64,000 nucleotides of DNA. Origin: Camarhynchus parvulus (taxonomy: Eukaryota > Chordata > Aves > Passeriformes > Thraupidae). Both the position numbers and the translations under genes were made by a program. Below are positions 25,901 through 39,157 of this stretch, piece by piece. Where the stretch lies: the NCBI RefSeq assembly GCF_901933205.1, contig NC_044571.1, positions 74,711,689 through 74,775,688 of the forward strand, written 5' to 3'. Position 1 is the stretch's first letter. Each line of letters opens with the position of its first letter. The notes beneath the pieces were generated by a model. It had not been told where the DNA came from and searched no databases. It was given only the letters and a program-made list of their open reading frames with translations.

Positions 25901-27717
25901 GGGCCACTCACTTCTCCTCCTGTGCTCTGCAATTATCACAATATCAGTAAAGAAAAATATGCTACAAGGTCATCTCTGGTGGTGTTGGTTACAAAATTCT
26001 CAGTGGAGATGGTCATTGAGGAGGCTTTGCTAAGCATGTACTTGTTCCCATAACCATAAGAGTTTCCCTTTTTTTTTCTTCCCCTTTTCTCATTACCCTC
26101 CACTCTGCTGGTTTATACTTTATATATCCTCTAAAGACCTCTCAGAGTGTAAATTGATTGCTGTTGGGGAAAGAAAAGTGCCCATGAATGGAAAATTCTC
26201 CTTTCTGTTCTTTCTAGTAGACAATAGCAGAATAACAGAGAATATTTTTCTCTGGAGACTTCTTTTTATTTATTGATAGAAGGTATCCATCTCATTTCAC
26301 CATTTCCATGTCTGTACCTTCACTTGTATTTTTCATTTTGAGCATTTCATATGCATGTTGTTAATTGTGGATTGCAGTCTTATGTGGTTTTATCCCTGTA
26401 ATGCCCTGATGAATTGGGAAATGTCACTGTACTGACTTTATGGGCAACACATTAAGCATCAATACATTGTGAGCTCAGGCTTGTGAAAAAGCCATTCATC
26501 ACAAATGTGCCAGTTCTCTATAGGCATACTCAAAGCTTTTCCCAAATGCAGGATAACTCAGATCTGGCTTTTCCTGGGATGGTTCTGTAACACACTTAAA
26601 AATAACAGAAAGAAGTTAAATGTTACCTTTTACTATATACTAAGTTAATGTTAAGCATCTACCTATTGTTTTTGACTTAATTTTTATAACATTCTACCCT
26701 GGTTTTTACTAATTGTCCCAAATTTACAATGAAAAATGTAGCAAATAATGAAATGAAATCCTATTTATTTTTCTTTTTACTTAGGCTGACTGATGGAACA
26801 TCCTTACATTAATTTCTTTCAATATTTTTGGATGTGATGCTTGATTTAATATAGCATCTTTCCTGCTTAGGCATCTCAGAGGGCATTTAACAAAAAAATG
26901 ACACCACATCTGCTGCAGTGTCATTCAAGGTGTGTAGAATTGAAAGGGCAGAGAGGAAAGCATGTTTCAAAGGGACAGCATGGGAAAAAGAGGAATGAAT
27001 TATCTATCATTTTTACTTCAAAATCTTGTGTTTCAGAACCATGAAGTGCAGCAAATTACACATAAACTCAGGTATTAGTGTTGATATAAGAGATTCTGTT
27101 GTGACAACATTGGAGTAAATACCATAGGTATATTCACGAATATAAAATTCGATATGTAGCAAATGCCTCTTTAGGAGCAAACCTAATGTCATTATAGATT
27201 TTGGAAATACTGCCTGACATGTTTGGCAATGCACTGTCAGGATTAATTAGGTCCCACCTTTACTCGCAGAACGATGCTGTCGCAAACAACGAGAAAAAAC
27301 TGTCTTGCTCTGTTGCAGACTGCAGCTCATTGTCTGTGCCTCAAAGGTGGCAAAAGAATGGCCCAGGCACAAAGCAGTAGGTAGTGCCAAAGGTAAACTC
27401 ATACTGTGAGCAATACAATTAAAAAGGATTGTTCATTATTGGTCCAAAACACAACAGACATCATTCCCTCTTGGCTAGGTTTTGGACTCTGTCTGAGTAA
27501 ACTCTCAGCACACATCTGTGACATGCCTGCATCTATTTCTAGTCAGCTTTATATTTTGTAAAGTATCAGTTTTGGCCTACCACTTTACAGTCTTCATTAT
27601 ATTTAACATCACAATATCTCAAAAAAACCAAAAAAGGAAAGGGGAAGTAATAGTACCATAAAGCACAAAATAAGCAACTGCATAACCTAAATTTAAACAC
27701 TGTTCTTTAGATTTTAA

Positions 27718-27810
27718 ACAACAAAATAAAACAAACAAACAAAAAATCCCCCCAAAAAAACAAACCCAAAAATTAAATACACCAAAACAAAACAAAACAG
27801 CAAAAAAAAC
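27718..27810. repeat. A-rich low-complexity tract nearly free of G and poor in T
   Basis: A tract built of AAAC/AAAAC-like units with C runs (for example 'AAACAAACAAACAAAAAATC' and 'CAAAACAAAACAAAACAG'). It contains only a single G across about 90 bases. It resembles an eroded (CAAA)n/(CAAAA)n simple repeat. Confidence 0.85.
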
Positions 27811-30091
27811 TAAGTCAGGGAAAATTTAGGGGCACATGTCTTTCCATACAGCAGATGGGTAGGGTTTAGGAATTGAAAATAGGATTCAAAACTATGATGT
27901 AAATCAGAATATTAAGTCAGAATAGGTGTGATAAGAGTTGAAGCACACCTGAAATTCTGTTTCTCCTGAGGAATTCCAGCATTTATCTCAGGTTGTACTA
28001 AGATATATTCATGAAGCTCCGTCAATGGCTCATACAGAGATTTTTTTATTTTGGCAGAAATCCACAAAGGAAAATTTAAACTCCCAAAGAGCCTAATTAA
28101 TTATGAGATTTGCTTCTTGGCAAAAAATGACTAATTCATCAGTGCATCTTTGATCAGAAAAATCATAGGTAACCAGAGGCATCATTTCTTGTTTAGCTGA
28201 AACATGAAGGTTGGGAACCCGGAATTGTTTTGATACAGGGCGTTTTGTTATTCCAGCTTCATGCTGAAGTTTTAATAATAGTATAAGCATAGTAATTACA
28301 TAGTAACTGCTAATGTGAACATAACACATATAATGGGGAGACTTGTATAGCCTGTAGAAATTAGGTGCCAAGGGTGGGCTTTGTCTCATCTAATTTTAGA
28401 GCTCTAAAATGTTCATGTCTGTCTTCAAACTGGTCATCCTTAGACTCTTGAAAAGAGGAAAACAGATAATCCTTGATATACAGCTGACCTAATTCAAATT
28501 TCTGCTTTGAGACAGTGTGTGAACTGTGCCCAAAAATTCCATAATCTCTCTGCAGAAAGATGATGGTTTAGCTGGGATGTATATGTACATGCTGTAGGCG
28601 TTTGTGTTTCACCAAAATCTACTCACATTGCATTATCTGAGTTTATTAGGAAACACTTTATAAAAAATCCAAACACACAAGAGCAGTAAGTATTAAAGAC
28701 TTTATTCATTGGAACACTCCTCTGGGCAATATTTATAGTTACTGTGCTGTCAGTCTCTCGGCAACATAAGGTTATGAGAAAGGAAGTGAAGCACAGAGCA
28801 GTCTGTGGAGAACAAAATTTAAGTAAATCTGATTTTTTCCCTAATTAGTGATTCAGAATCTATCATCCCAGACCCTGAAACTCATATGGTAATTTTAGAC
28901 TAGTTTTGTTAGACTTGAACCTCATGAAAATGTTCATTTTTGTTCAAAGAAATCTAAATCTTATGTTAGTCATGAAACATCTTTGCAAAGGTGAGATTTG
29001 GGAAAATTTCCTCATATTACCACAAGTAAAAATTATATGCAAAGTTCTGAAAGAAAACATAACTGATTTTTCCTAAAACAGTGTCACCAGGGCAGGAATG
29101 GTGTTACCTTTTCCTCGACAGCTTGATGGAATCTTTTTTTTTTGGTAATTGTTTTATCAGCTGTATTATTTTTCCTTTCTAACTTACCAAGTTCTACAGT
29201 GAAAGCTGAGTTCTGGACATAATGCACAACCTGTGTATGTAAATGACAATGGATTATTAATGTTCTTATTTTCTCTTTCAAAGCTGAAAAACTTTAAAAA
29301 AATCAATAAAATATCCTAAAATGTCTGATATAACCAATATCACAGTTGTTGTAATAAAGTCTTGGTCAGGGCTGGATCCTCCAGATGTTATGATTAGTTC
29401 TGTGAATTGGTCTAGTCTGGGAATTGTGTCTGTATATTGACCTTCCTCTTCCAGGACGGGTTCTTGATTTGAGCTATCCTCAAAATTTAAAAAAAGAAGA
29501 AAAATTGTGATATCTGATACCAGATTACTATCAATAATGGGAGAGACAAATATGACTGAAGTACCTCAGACTCCATATTTTGCCAATAACATTGCTGGTG
29601 CACTCTGCAGTACACTCCAGCATCTGGAGCATTTTGAAATCTTTTGCTACCAAACTTAAGAATGTGCAGACTTGAAGAGCATCTTTCAGATGAGAGGTCT
29701 GTGCATAGATTCAATTAGCCAATCTTATTTCAAGCATATATTGTAGTTTTTTTCTTCTTGTTGTGAGACAAAGACACTTTGTAATTTGAGCAAAACAGTT
29801 CTAAAACAATATAATTATTCTTAGGAATAGAATTCAGAGTTATTAGAGTATAGCTGTATGCAAGCAACTATTTATCTGCTTTTGGCTTCATTATTTTGGC
29901 TTTTGCATACAACCGAAGAGAGTTCAAAAGTTTTCTATTGGCTGCTGCCTTCCTTTATGTGCCACAAGGAATGTCTTTAAATGCAACAAGAAACAGTGGA
30001 GCAAATTGAAGATTGTTATAAGCCAAATCACAGCTATGTTCAACATCATCAACAACAATAAAAGTGTCTGAGAAACATTCTTATTTTAGGA

Positions 30092-30160
30092 TACATGATG
30101 GTTTAGTGATTAGAAGAGTACTCACTTAGGAAGTGGAAAATCTCTTTTAGCCTGGAGGGC
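30092..30160 (+). repeat. Possible tRNA-derived SINE head (very eroded)
   Basis: The stretch 'GGTTTAGTGATTAGAAGAGT' followed by 'ACTCACTTAGGAAGTGGAAA' resembles the A-box-to-anticodon-arm portion of tRNA-derived SINEs in amniotes, whose consensus carries 'TAGTGGTTAGAGCACTCACC' then 'TGGGATGTGGGAGACC'. The B box is not recognisable. The call is weak. Confidence 0.3.
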
Positions 30161-31979
30161 TCTCTTACGACAGGTCTCACACATCAGCCTTTTCCTCCCA
30201 TGAATTGCAAGGTGTTATGAGGGCACTTTACAATTCTTGTTGAAGCTGGACTGCTGTAAACCTGGAAAAGCATGAGCTGTAAGATGAGAGAGAAAGACTG
30301 AACTAAGGACTGTAAAGAGGGCCCCTTAGCAGTGAGAGACATTTCTTATTTTTTTCATTCTGGATATAGGTTTATTTCTGTTTTGTTTTTTTTTTTTCCC
30401 CAGGGACAATCTACAATATAAAATACATAAACAGTCCCTGGAGCAGAGATCAGAACTCCAGATATTTCTTATTAAATTATATAAAATAAATCAGTAGACC
30501 ATCATACTTCTCTTTGGTGTCATTAAAGGTTTAAAAGGAAAGGTTTGTGCTATGAATCTATGACTTGTACTGAGGAATAAATAGGGAATTTAAGCTGCTG
30601 TTCAGAGAACAGTGAAATGGTAAACCTGTCTATCTGTATAATTCTGACTTGTTCTGCACCATCATATGAACAATACAGATCATATGAGAAGAGTGTTACA
30701 AATCCTGTACTAATGTGAAAGTTCCACAAATATACTCATATTAATTATTCAAAACAGTAATATCTTGTTATTGATAAGATGGATTAATTGAGTTTGATAC
30801 CTTGTTCTGTAATTAATTACCACTAGCCCTCAAATAATTTTCATAGACATTTCTTCCAATTTTTCATTTTGAAAAGAGTAAGACTTCAGACAACATCCTA
30901 GGATGGTCTCAGTGTTGATGAGAGGAGACAAGAAATTATTGCTCCATGTCTTCTCCCTTAATTTTTTAGGGATTTATTTCATTGATTTTCTTGCTGGTGC
31001 ATCAGTGAAAGGGCTCACTATTATTTTAATTATCAACTATGATCCTCTCATCTCTTTCAGAACAATTTTTGTGTTGGTTACTTTACTCTGTATATGTGGT
31101 CTAAATTATTTAGTTGAAAACAAATGACTGTTTTGGCTGTATTAATTTTTTTACCGTTCTCCTGAATGTAAGTGAGTGATGAAAACTTGCTTTCATACTA
31201 TGAATGTCTGGAAAGCTGGGATTTGACTAATTAAATGTAAAGGAAATTGCAATTATAACGAAAAAGGATGTTACTCTGGAATGAATATTCATGTTTGAGA
31301 CACATTATAAATATTTCTCATGTTTTCTGCCTACACTTTTTGAATAGACAAAATGCTGTATGGCTTGTGTAGATGAGTTTTCAGTTTATCCTGACTGTCT
31401 TTTCACCTATTCTTCCCTGTGAGGAAAACATATATCTTCTTGAAAGTGAATATCTTAACAACTCTCATGGATTTATTACTCTGCATGAATAGCCTCCTTT
31501 TTCAGCTTGATAAACTTAAGATAACATGAACTAATTAACTCCTAAAGAGTTGGAAATAGAAAGTCAGCAGTTTAATTCAGTTTGCCACATTTTCCCGAGG
31601 GTCATTTCATTTTTTTCCTCTAGGACATTCAGCCTAATAAACATCTGGTCTAGGTTTAAAGGAACAACATGAACAGTATTTTTTATAAATCGGGAAGCTT
31701 CAGTAAGTTGTTTGCAGTCTTGCTTTACTGAGATCCAATAGCACTTCTGAATCTCAAACAATGAAACCTCAGTGCTCAATTACTAGTATTCCTCTTTTAT
31801 AGGAATGGGGGATATTAAACTGAATAAGACCTCCCAGATCAATCAATCCAGTCCCTGCTGCCTAGGCAACCATATTATTCAGGATTTTTCAAAATAACTT
31901 TTATCTGTGATGGACTACAGCAATGTGGATAGCAAAGCACTACATGCAAGATGCTAGAGCTTTTCAGAAACAGTACTGC

Positions 31980-32016
31980 TTTTTTTTTTTTTTTTTTTTT
32001 TTTTTTGTTTTTTGTT
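31980..32016. repeat. Poly-T run (27 T) with T-rich tail
   Basis: An uninterrupted run of 27 T, then G and further T runs. On the minus strand it would be a poly(A) of length unusual for AT-rich chance. I could not recognise a retrocopy or SINE body in the adjoining minus-strand sequence (32,017-32,240), so it is listed as a mononucleotide repeat. Confidence 0.9.
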
Positions 32017-32325
32017 CCCTAGATGGGAACAATATAGAGAATATTTTCAGCATCTGTGATTTGAGAACCACCCTACCAATTTTAAAATAGATTGGCCTTG
32101 TTACCAGAGGAAAGTCAACCCCTGCCTCAGGAAAAATAAGATGCAAAGGAGAAGGAATATAAATGCCCATGAAATTTAAAGAATTTAGCAGATTTAAAAT
32201 TTTTTTAGTAGCTGTATTTTTGGTTTTTTACTCTTCAACTTGTTTTTGTCCATGCTGGGAAAAGACACAACAACAAAGAATGGTCAGGATTATCTTTATA
32301 TGAATTTTGTAGGTGTTGTTTTCGA

Positions 32326-32522
32326 CTATGAAATCGTAGAAACATTGAATGGTTTGGGTTGGAAGGCACCTTTAAAGATCAGACAGTCCAACTCCCCTGC
32401 CATGGATGGGACATTTTTCACTAGGTCAGGTTGCTCAAAGCCCCATCCAACCTGTTCAGCTTCTAATGTTGGACCAGAACTGACATTGAGTTTGAGCATT
32501 TTCAGTGATGGTGCATCCACAA
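32326..32522 (-). mobile_element. CR1 LINE 3' end, minus strand
   Basis: Antisense 3' terminus of a younger avian CR1. The plus strand reads 'GAATGGTTTGGGTTGGAAGG', 'CACCTTTAAAGATCAGACAG', 'CAACTCCCCTGCCATGGATG' and 'GGTTGCTCAAAGCCCCATCC', a near-textbook match to the CR1 3' UTR complement. Between about 32,455 and 32,500 the sequence departs from consensus and then resumes at 'GTGATGGTGCATCCACA', so a small insertion or replacement is present. The octamer tail at 32,326 is mostly lost. The minus-strand open frame 32,326-32,520 and the plus-strand one 32,240-32,641 are shadows of this repeat. Confidence 0.9.
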
Positions 32523-34639
32523 AAGGCAGTACATTGAATACTTTCCTTTTTCTGGATAAAATAATTCTGGAAAATGGTGGGGTGGTTGCAACTGTGCTGC
32601 AAAGTCATGAGCAAAATAGAAATCAAAAATACTTCACCTGATTTAATTTTCAGTGGTGGTCTTTACTTCCACTGGATTTCCTATTCCTCCTAGTTCTTAT
32701 TCAGTGAACTTTTCACATAGAATAATCTGTTCTAAAATGCTCAAATGAAACCCCCATGGAAGATTTAAAGAAACTGATCAAGGAAGGTTTCTGCATTGTG
32801 TAGGTATAAAAAAAATGCAATAAACTTTCCGAGTTGTTTGGAAACTAAGGGAGGTACCAGTTGGTAGGACATTTGGATTGCTTTTAAGCCATTAAACACA
32901 TTTCTGTGAGAAATAAAAGATCAATAAAAGTGCTGATGGTGCTTTTTTAAAAGTCCAAATAATGGACATAAAGGGCTCCTCACCACCTTCAACATAGGTT
33001 CCATAGTGTTAAAAAAGCTAGAGAGAAAACAGAGTGAGCAAAGTGCTGAATGTGTTAGAAAACCTATGCAGTGATGGCAAACTGTGTGCACAGATAGTAG
33101 AAAAAGGGTAAGGGGTCTCATTATAAAAACAGATGAGACTTAGCAAAGAAGACAAAAAAAGTGATGGGGTTTTTTTGACTAGTTAGTTAATTACTGTCCT
33201 CAGAGACCGTGTGCCCTTAATCCTAAATAACCGCAGGTAATCTGTTTTGTAGTAGCATTCATACGCCATTTCAAATCAGTGCAGGGAAGAGAGTGCTCTA
33301 ACCAGCATGTTACATACTTTCATCCTGCAGCATAATCACTTTGAAATTCTGTTGCTCAAGGGAAGCAGCAGATTTCAGATAGTATAACACTTTCTAATGA
33401 GGAGGATGCAGAGAAACCTACTGAAATAAATTCTTGAAGAGAATTTGTGTCTTAATGTTTCGGTTTTTTGCCTCCTGAATGTGCATTTTATTTTTTATAG
33501 CTATTCAGGAAAGCTTTCACAAATATTTATTCCTGAATGAACCTCCACTATTGTATAGCCCCCACTTTGTTGCTGCTTCAGCTACAGCATTTGCATATAA
33601 ATTTTAAAAATCAATTCTTTAAGCATTTCCTAGAATTTTTTTTCTTCATGAACTCTTGACAAGATGAAAAGGAGAAATATAAACAGATTTGCTCATTTAT
33701 CTGGTAATTATTTACTTTTGATTTCAGACAAGCCTTGAAAAAGAAATATATGTCTCCAAAAGGAATGTCTCGGTATCACTTTTGTAAGGTGCTCACTAGA
33801 TTAAACTAGTCTTAGAACAACTCAAAACAAGAAGAATAGCAGATGCATGCTAAATCTATGCCTCATTTATTGAAAACCATGAACTGCATGAGGTCTCCCT
33901 TAGCTTTTAATATACAGTTTTTGGGTTAGTAATGACACTTGGTTTGGTGGAGGAACAAAATGGCTTTTCCTGTTCTGGAAATTCAAGTCAACAGGTGATT
34001 CATGCTGCTGTAGCCAAGCCAGGGTAAGAATCAGTAAACCAGCTTCTGGTTATTGGCTGAGATCTACAAAGAAAGGTACTTAATATCTGTTTAGGCTTCT
34101 AATTTTCAGCTGCCATAGAGGTCCTCATGGAAACTCAAGGAAAAGTCAAGGCAGAAGTAAAATTTCTATGTGTGCTTTGTAGCCAACATACTTGAAAGAT
34201 ATTAGTTTATAACTACCATTCCAAGGTTAAAGGGATGATCTGCATGTATAATCTCTAAGACAATAATTTTCATGGAATGCAAGAATTTTCCAACAGTCAG
34301 GCTGATGAGTTTTTCTGCTACTGACATGTTCATTTTTACTTCTAAGGACTCCATGCTGCTTCTTCATCATTAGACACTTGGTGACAGTAGCGTCAGTCAA
34401 ATTCTGGTCATTTGACCAGATGCTCAGCATTACTTGATTAGTTCATGCACAGCAAGATTAGCATACTTCTCTGAGTGCTTCCAGTCCTTTATCTTAATTG
34501 ATATGGTGAACTAGGTCATATTAAATGGAGAAAAATGCAGATGGGTGTGAATGTGGGCTGCAAAGGAATATCCAGCTCGCAGTAACAGTTTCTATCTAAT
34601 ATTATATCTCTTGAAACATTCTCACAGACAGAACTGCTC
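32523..34639. other. Unassigned DNA
   Basis: No gene or confident repeat recognised; open frames are all under 70 codons. Confidence 0.55.
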
Positions 34640-34835
34640 TAATTCACTGCTGGAGAGGTTTTCACTAGTTTGATTCCTTGCTCTGCCACTGATGCATTGT
34701 ACAACCTTCGGTAATGCACATAGTCTATGCATAATTTGGACCCCTTGTTATAATGGGAATAATACGATTTATTAATCCCACAGAGCTGAAGTGAGATCTT
34801 TTCAATATTGGGGAAGAGCAATATAATTTTCATGT
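34640..34835 (+). mobile_element. MIR SINE relic
   Basis: Plus-strand MIR-like sequence. 'CTTGCTCTGCCACTGATGCA' corresponds to the MIR 'CTGGCTCTGCCACTTACTAG' core, 'TACAACCTTCGGTAATGCAC' to 'TGTGACCTTGGGCAAGTCAC', and 'TATAATGGGAATAATACGAT' to 'TAAAATGGGGATAATAATAC'. These are followed by 'CCCACAGAGCTGAAGTGAG' in place of the 'CCTCACAGGGTTGTTGTGAG' box. All four blocks are in the right order and spacing. MIR is an ancient tRNA-derived SINE with an L2-type tail, present as old fossils across amniotes. There is no coding capacity. Confidence 0.75.
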
Positions 34836-35644
34836 CTGAACCTCTCTTAACCTCCAAAGTATTACAATGATTAAATATTGATTAGTTTATAAAAAGCTAT
34901 GTTGCACCATTTACAGCCAAGTGAAGGAGAGTGTTAATCTGTGGCAAGCAAGAAAAGCATGAAAAGCTGACGGGGAACTGATGAATCAAAACATGGCTAT
35001 ATAGATCTTTTGAAATGCCTTTATAGATCCTGTGAAGAGCAAATGCAAGGGCTTTAGGTGGATTATCAGTGACAGATGTAATAACAGCTATTCCACCAAT
35101 GTTTTTCTCACAAAATTTGTATTATCTCCCAAGAAATGTATCGGGGCAGGTGGACTGTGGCAACAAAGATGCAAAAACACATAGAAATTGCTGTGCAGGT
35201 GCTCCAGAAGGTAGATGTTGTCCCTGCTATTATAGGAGTGACACAACACATTTGTTTTGGTAGCAGAATGTAGAGCAAAGATGAGGTCCCTGCTGTCTCT
35301 GTTCATCAGCTGGATGTTGCCCTAGGCTAGGGGCATGCTGTTGCTAATTTTAGTTTATTTTGCTACTCAGCTCAGCTTGTGTCTGTGATTCACCTAATCA
35401 TTATGATTAGCAAATTCAGTTATTTCTGTTTTGAAAACTCCATGCATGGATCTTTGTAAAATGTAAAATACTAGGTGTAGATGAAAACAATTTTTAAATG
35501 TCATATGACTACAATGCTTCACTTAGAGGAATCTTTCTGCTTAAAGGAAATCAGTATCATGATTCTTCATGTTTCTCTACACTGAATAAAGAGTGATATG
35601 CCATGGAGAGGCAGGAGAAAGCAGTGAATGAAATGCTCTATCTA

Positions 35645-35699
35645 TACTTAGATATATCTAAGAAAATTAATATACTTATCTATATCTAGAAAATTAATG
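35645..35699. repeat. AT-rich imperfect direct repeat with 16-bp perfect palindrome
   Basis: Two related units, each 'TACTTA...TATATCTA(A)GAAAATTAAT', lie side by side. The first contains CTTAGATATATCTAAG (35647-35662), which equals its own reverse complement. No associated gene or known regulator is evident. Confidence 0.8.
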
Positions 35700-38600
35700 A
35701 AAAATTCATTTGGAATAATTCATTCCTGGAAAAGACCTCAGGAATTCTTATAGCACCTCCCCATAAACCAGTATAGCACTTGCTTTATCAAAATAATCCT
35801 GAAATATTAAGGAAATCTGTGAATAAGCCCTTAGGGTTAGATGCCAAATACAATCTTGAAAAAACTCTTTTCTCCAGCTGGAATTCCCTGCTACACAGTG
35901 TCTTCTTGGAGTCCTGAAGTGTCACATGAAGGAACTTTCATGCCTTCAGAAGTGGAAGAGCCTCTTGGTCACTGCTATGTGCTTTTCTGGTAGATGAATG
36001 TTCAGTATCATTCTTCACCTCACAGACATAAATTTACCAGTGAATAATTATTACCAAGGAAATTTCAGTTAAGACTTTTTGCTATTAAAATTTTTCTAGT
36101 TTGTGTTCTGTTTTTTCTATTTACAGTGATCCAGGATGCAAGAAAGAAAAACCCATAAACCATATACTGTTTTCCATAGGTTTTAGCGGTAAGCGGTGTC
36201 AGTATGAAAGTTCTATGAAACTTCATATTTAGATTTGTATATCTTCTCAAGGTTTTGTTAGAAACAAAAACACAACACTAAACTTACTATAAAATGAACC
36301 AGAAAAAAGACTATAATCTGCTTGGTTTTCAGAGGAAACTTTTATTTTTGTGGGTGAGAGGAGTACACAGTAGATTTGATACACACTCAAGCTGCTTAAA
36401 AGTGATGTCGTATTGTGGCAGGTAAAATTCTGCAATATACTTTGCACGGTGAGCTGGTCTGAGGTATAGGGTGAAAGAGCTGTGGTACAGAATACACAAC
36501 CTTAACTTACACAAACATCACCAGAAAGGGCAGGGCACCTCAGGCTATTGGTAAGAGGATAGCAAACCTTTCATTTCTGGATCACTGCTTGCATCCGGCT
36601 GTGTTTAGTAGCGCCTGTAGGTCATTCAGTGAAATGAATTGGATATTGCAGATTGGCTTGCAAAAGGACAGGAGTTCACATCACAGAACCATCGGTGTGG
36701 ACACTGGGATTGGCAGAGGGGCCAATGCCTGCCTCCAACACAGGGCTGAGCTGCATCAAAGACAGAGTGTGGTAAAGCTTGTGAGGCTGCAGAAGCAGAA
36801 GTTTTAATGGCTGGATCTTCCATCACTACATTGAGAACAATTGCTGCATTATGGATTGGACTGCAACCTCTAAGGCTGTTACCCTGATATTCTTGAAACA
36901 CAGAACTCACTGCAGATTGTAGAGTGGGATGGGAAACCTGCATCTGAATGCTATAAAATTTAAACTTATACTTTATACAGAAGCTACCGATGTCAGGCTC
37001 AGACACCAGCTCTGATATCAAACAGGTAGACTTAAACTCAGAGTTCTGATTTCACACACTTGTGAATCTCTGGAATTTCTTTTCGTCAATTTAAAGATAA
37101 AATGAGAAATAAGATGCAAAACATTGAATTTTTTTTTTTTTGTCTAATTTAGGCAATTTTTGTTTAACTCTTTAGAATACTTCCACTGTTCTCTTTGATT
37201 TCAGCAAAGACAGAATGAGCATAAAGGTAAGCAAACTCCATTTAAGGATAACAAACAATGGCAATACTCATTAAATGACAGATATGGGGTTGTTTCACTA
37301 AGGTGTGTGGCATTTTCACAGCATTAAGTGCCTAGATGCCTGAGGCTTGGTAGATACCTATTCCTCACATGCTCAATTTCCCAAGTTTTCTGCCCCCATG
37401 GCTTGAAACAGCATTTATTTTCTGTAGTCACTCCTGAAAACATTCCAAATTCTGTATTTTTTTGGGGTGGTTTTCCTGAAGAAAAAGCAAAGCTATGGGA
37501 GCAGTTTTCCTGCAATTTTTCCGCACAACCCACCAAGCTCCTTACAAGGGATCCTGTAAAGAAGATTGCAGTGTGAGAAGGGTCTGGAGGGAAACTGGTG
37601 ATTTGATATTGAGAAGAGGGTCTTTAAAAGCAAATCACACAAGGATGCTTATGGTCTCAAGTATCTGAGATTCCAGAAAAGTGCCTTCTGGCAAGATAAT
37701 TTTGGATTTGAAATGTGAGTTTCATATGAGAAAAAACATGAGCAGAACATGAAGAAGACATCTGTGTTTCAAACCTATTTCACAGAAATTACTCACTAGG
37801 TTTAATCTACACTGAAGACAAGACTCAGGATCAATTATTAAGCCAGGGATGTGTTTCTGTGCCAGCAAAACCCTAAAGGAAGGAACTGAAATGGTTCCAA
37901 AGAAGTTAAAATAGGAGGTATTGGGTATTTGTGTCTAATAGAACAAGAAGGTGGTTCAGGTTTTAACACCATTTTATTCAGAACCATCAAAACAGACACC
38001 TAGATTTTTTCACTGGATCAGTGAGGGGTCCTGGGGTTATGCATGTATGTTTATGCTAGTGTCTACGTACAGATATTTTTTGTTCAATTCCCCCAATATT
38101 CCTTAATAATAAAAAAAATTCTTTTCCAGAAACTTACCTGCTATATATAAAGATACTGATTCTGACAAAATATTTTCCAGCTATTCTCACAAATGCTGTT
38201 TTTTGATTTTGCTGTTTTTTTCTCCTCCCTATATTCTTTCAAAGAATAGTAAACTCATCACTGAAATTCTTATGGCCTGTTAACGCTTAAGAAATTCATT
38301 TTCTGCAGTTTGGAGAAGATTTGTAATCCCTCTGCAACTTAATACAGCTCAGTCTAATGTAGGTATCTGAAATAGGTCAAGTGTTTCTGGTTCTTTATAT
38401 TAGTAATAAAGTTTAGGGTGACAAGCTCAGATGTAGCCAACAGCAGTGTAGATATTTATAGTTTAATAATGCCAATTCTATGCAGTATACCAGGTCCCAT
38501 GTGTGCCATTCACATGAACATCAGTACAAAGGTAATCAAATTGTGATAGTAGTTCCTCCACTTCTACTTTACGTTCTCCAACAACAAGAAAAAGTTCTTG

Positions 38601-39107
38601 TTTCTCAGGAAGAGAACACATAAAAACATGTGGAGTTCTTTTGTTTTCTGCTGATCTTTTCACTTTATTGCAATGGAAGACACAATGGCAACTGACTGTG
38701 CAGCAAAAGGGAACTAATTTCACTTACAGGTGTAACACAAAGAGACTTAGTCATTACAAGCCTTGGTGATTTTTCCACCTCTTTTTAGACCTAAAAGGCA
38801 ACACACTTGCTTAAGTACAACAAATTGTTGTAGTATGTTTTCTTGAATTTAAATGAGTTCTTCTTGTGCAAAAATTTCATGTTTGAGAGCTTAATTACCA
38901 AATAATGTATGTTTTTTTCTTTTTTTTCTTCAAGTTAAGTCCAGCAGTTTTGCCTCCTTGTATCACTGAATTATGAAGAGAACAATTTTATCAGAGCGCT
39001 CCTATTCAATCCCATTTTACTGGTTTATGTCACTGGAAAGAAAAAGTGATTACCTTTTCTTTGGCTTGTCACTTTCAAAACTCTGGAAGTTCAGGTTTCT
39101 AGCTAAA

Positions 39108-39157
39108 AATTGTAATTGGAATGTAAGAATTCTAATTGTAATTAGAATGTATGAATG
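39108..39157. repeat. 26-bp tandem duplication, two copies
   Basis: 'AATTGTAATTGGAATGTAAG' at 39108 and 'AATTGTAATTAGAATGTATG' at 39134 are a direct repeat with period 26 and few differences. It is a small local duplication. Confidence 0.8.

Larger units (their letters stand above)
22936..31979. other. Long unassigned AT-rich stretch
   Basis: About 9 kb with no gene and no confident LINE. It includes an A-rich, G-poor tract (27,718-27,810) and a possible tRNA-derived SINE relic (30,092-30,160), listed separately. Open frames are all under 100 codons and lack recognisable domains. Confidence 0.55.

Noticed and set aside
31980..32240. Poly-T as the tail of a minus-strand processed retrocopy
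   Set aside because: The adjoining minus-strand sequence shows no recognisable gene or SINE body, and bird CR1 machinery rarely makes poly(A) retrocopies.
36590..37021. 131-codon minus-strand open frame in a GC-richer patch
   Set aside because: Serine/alanine/glutamine-rich without any recognisable domain, and the opposite strand is also partly open.
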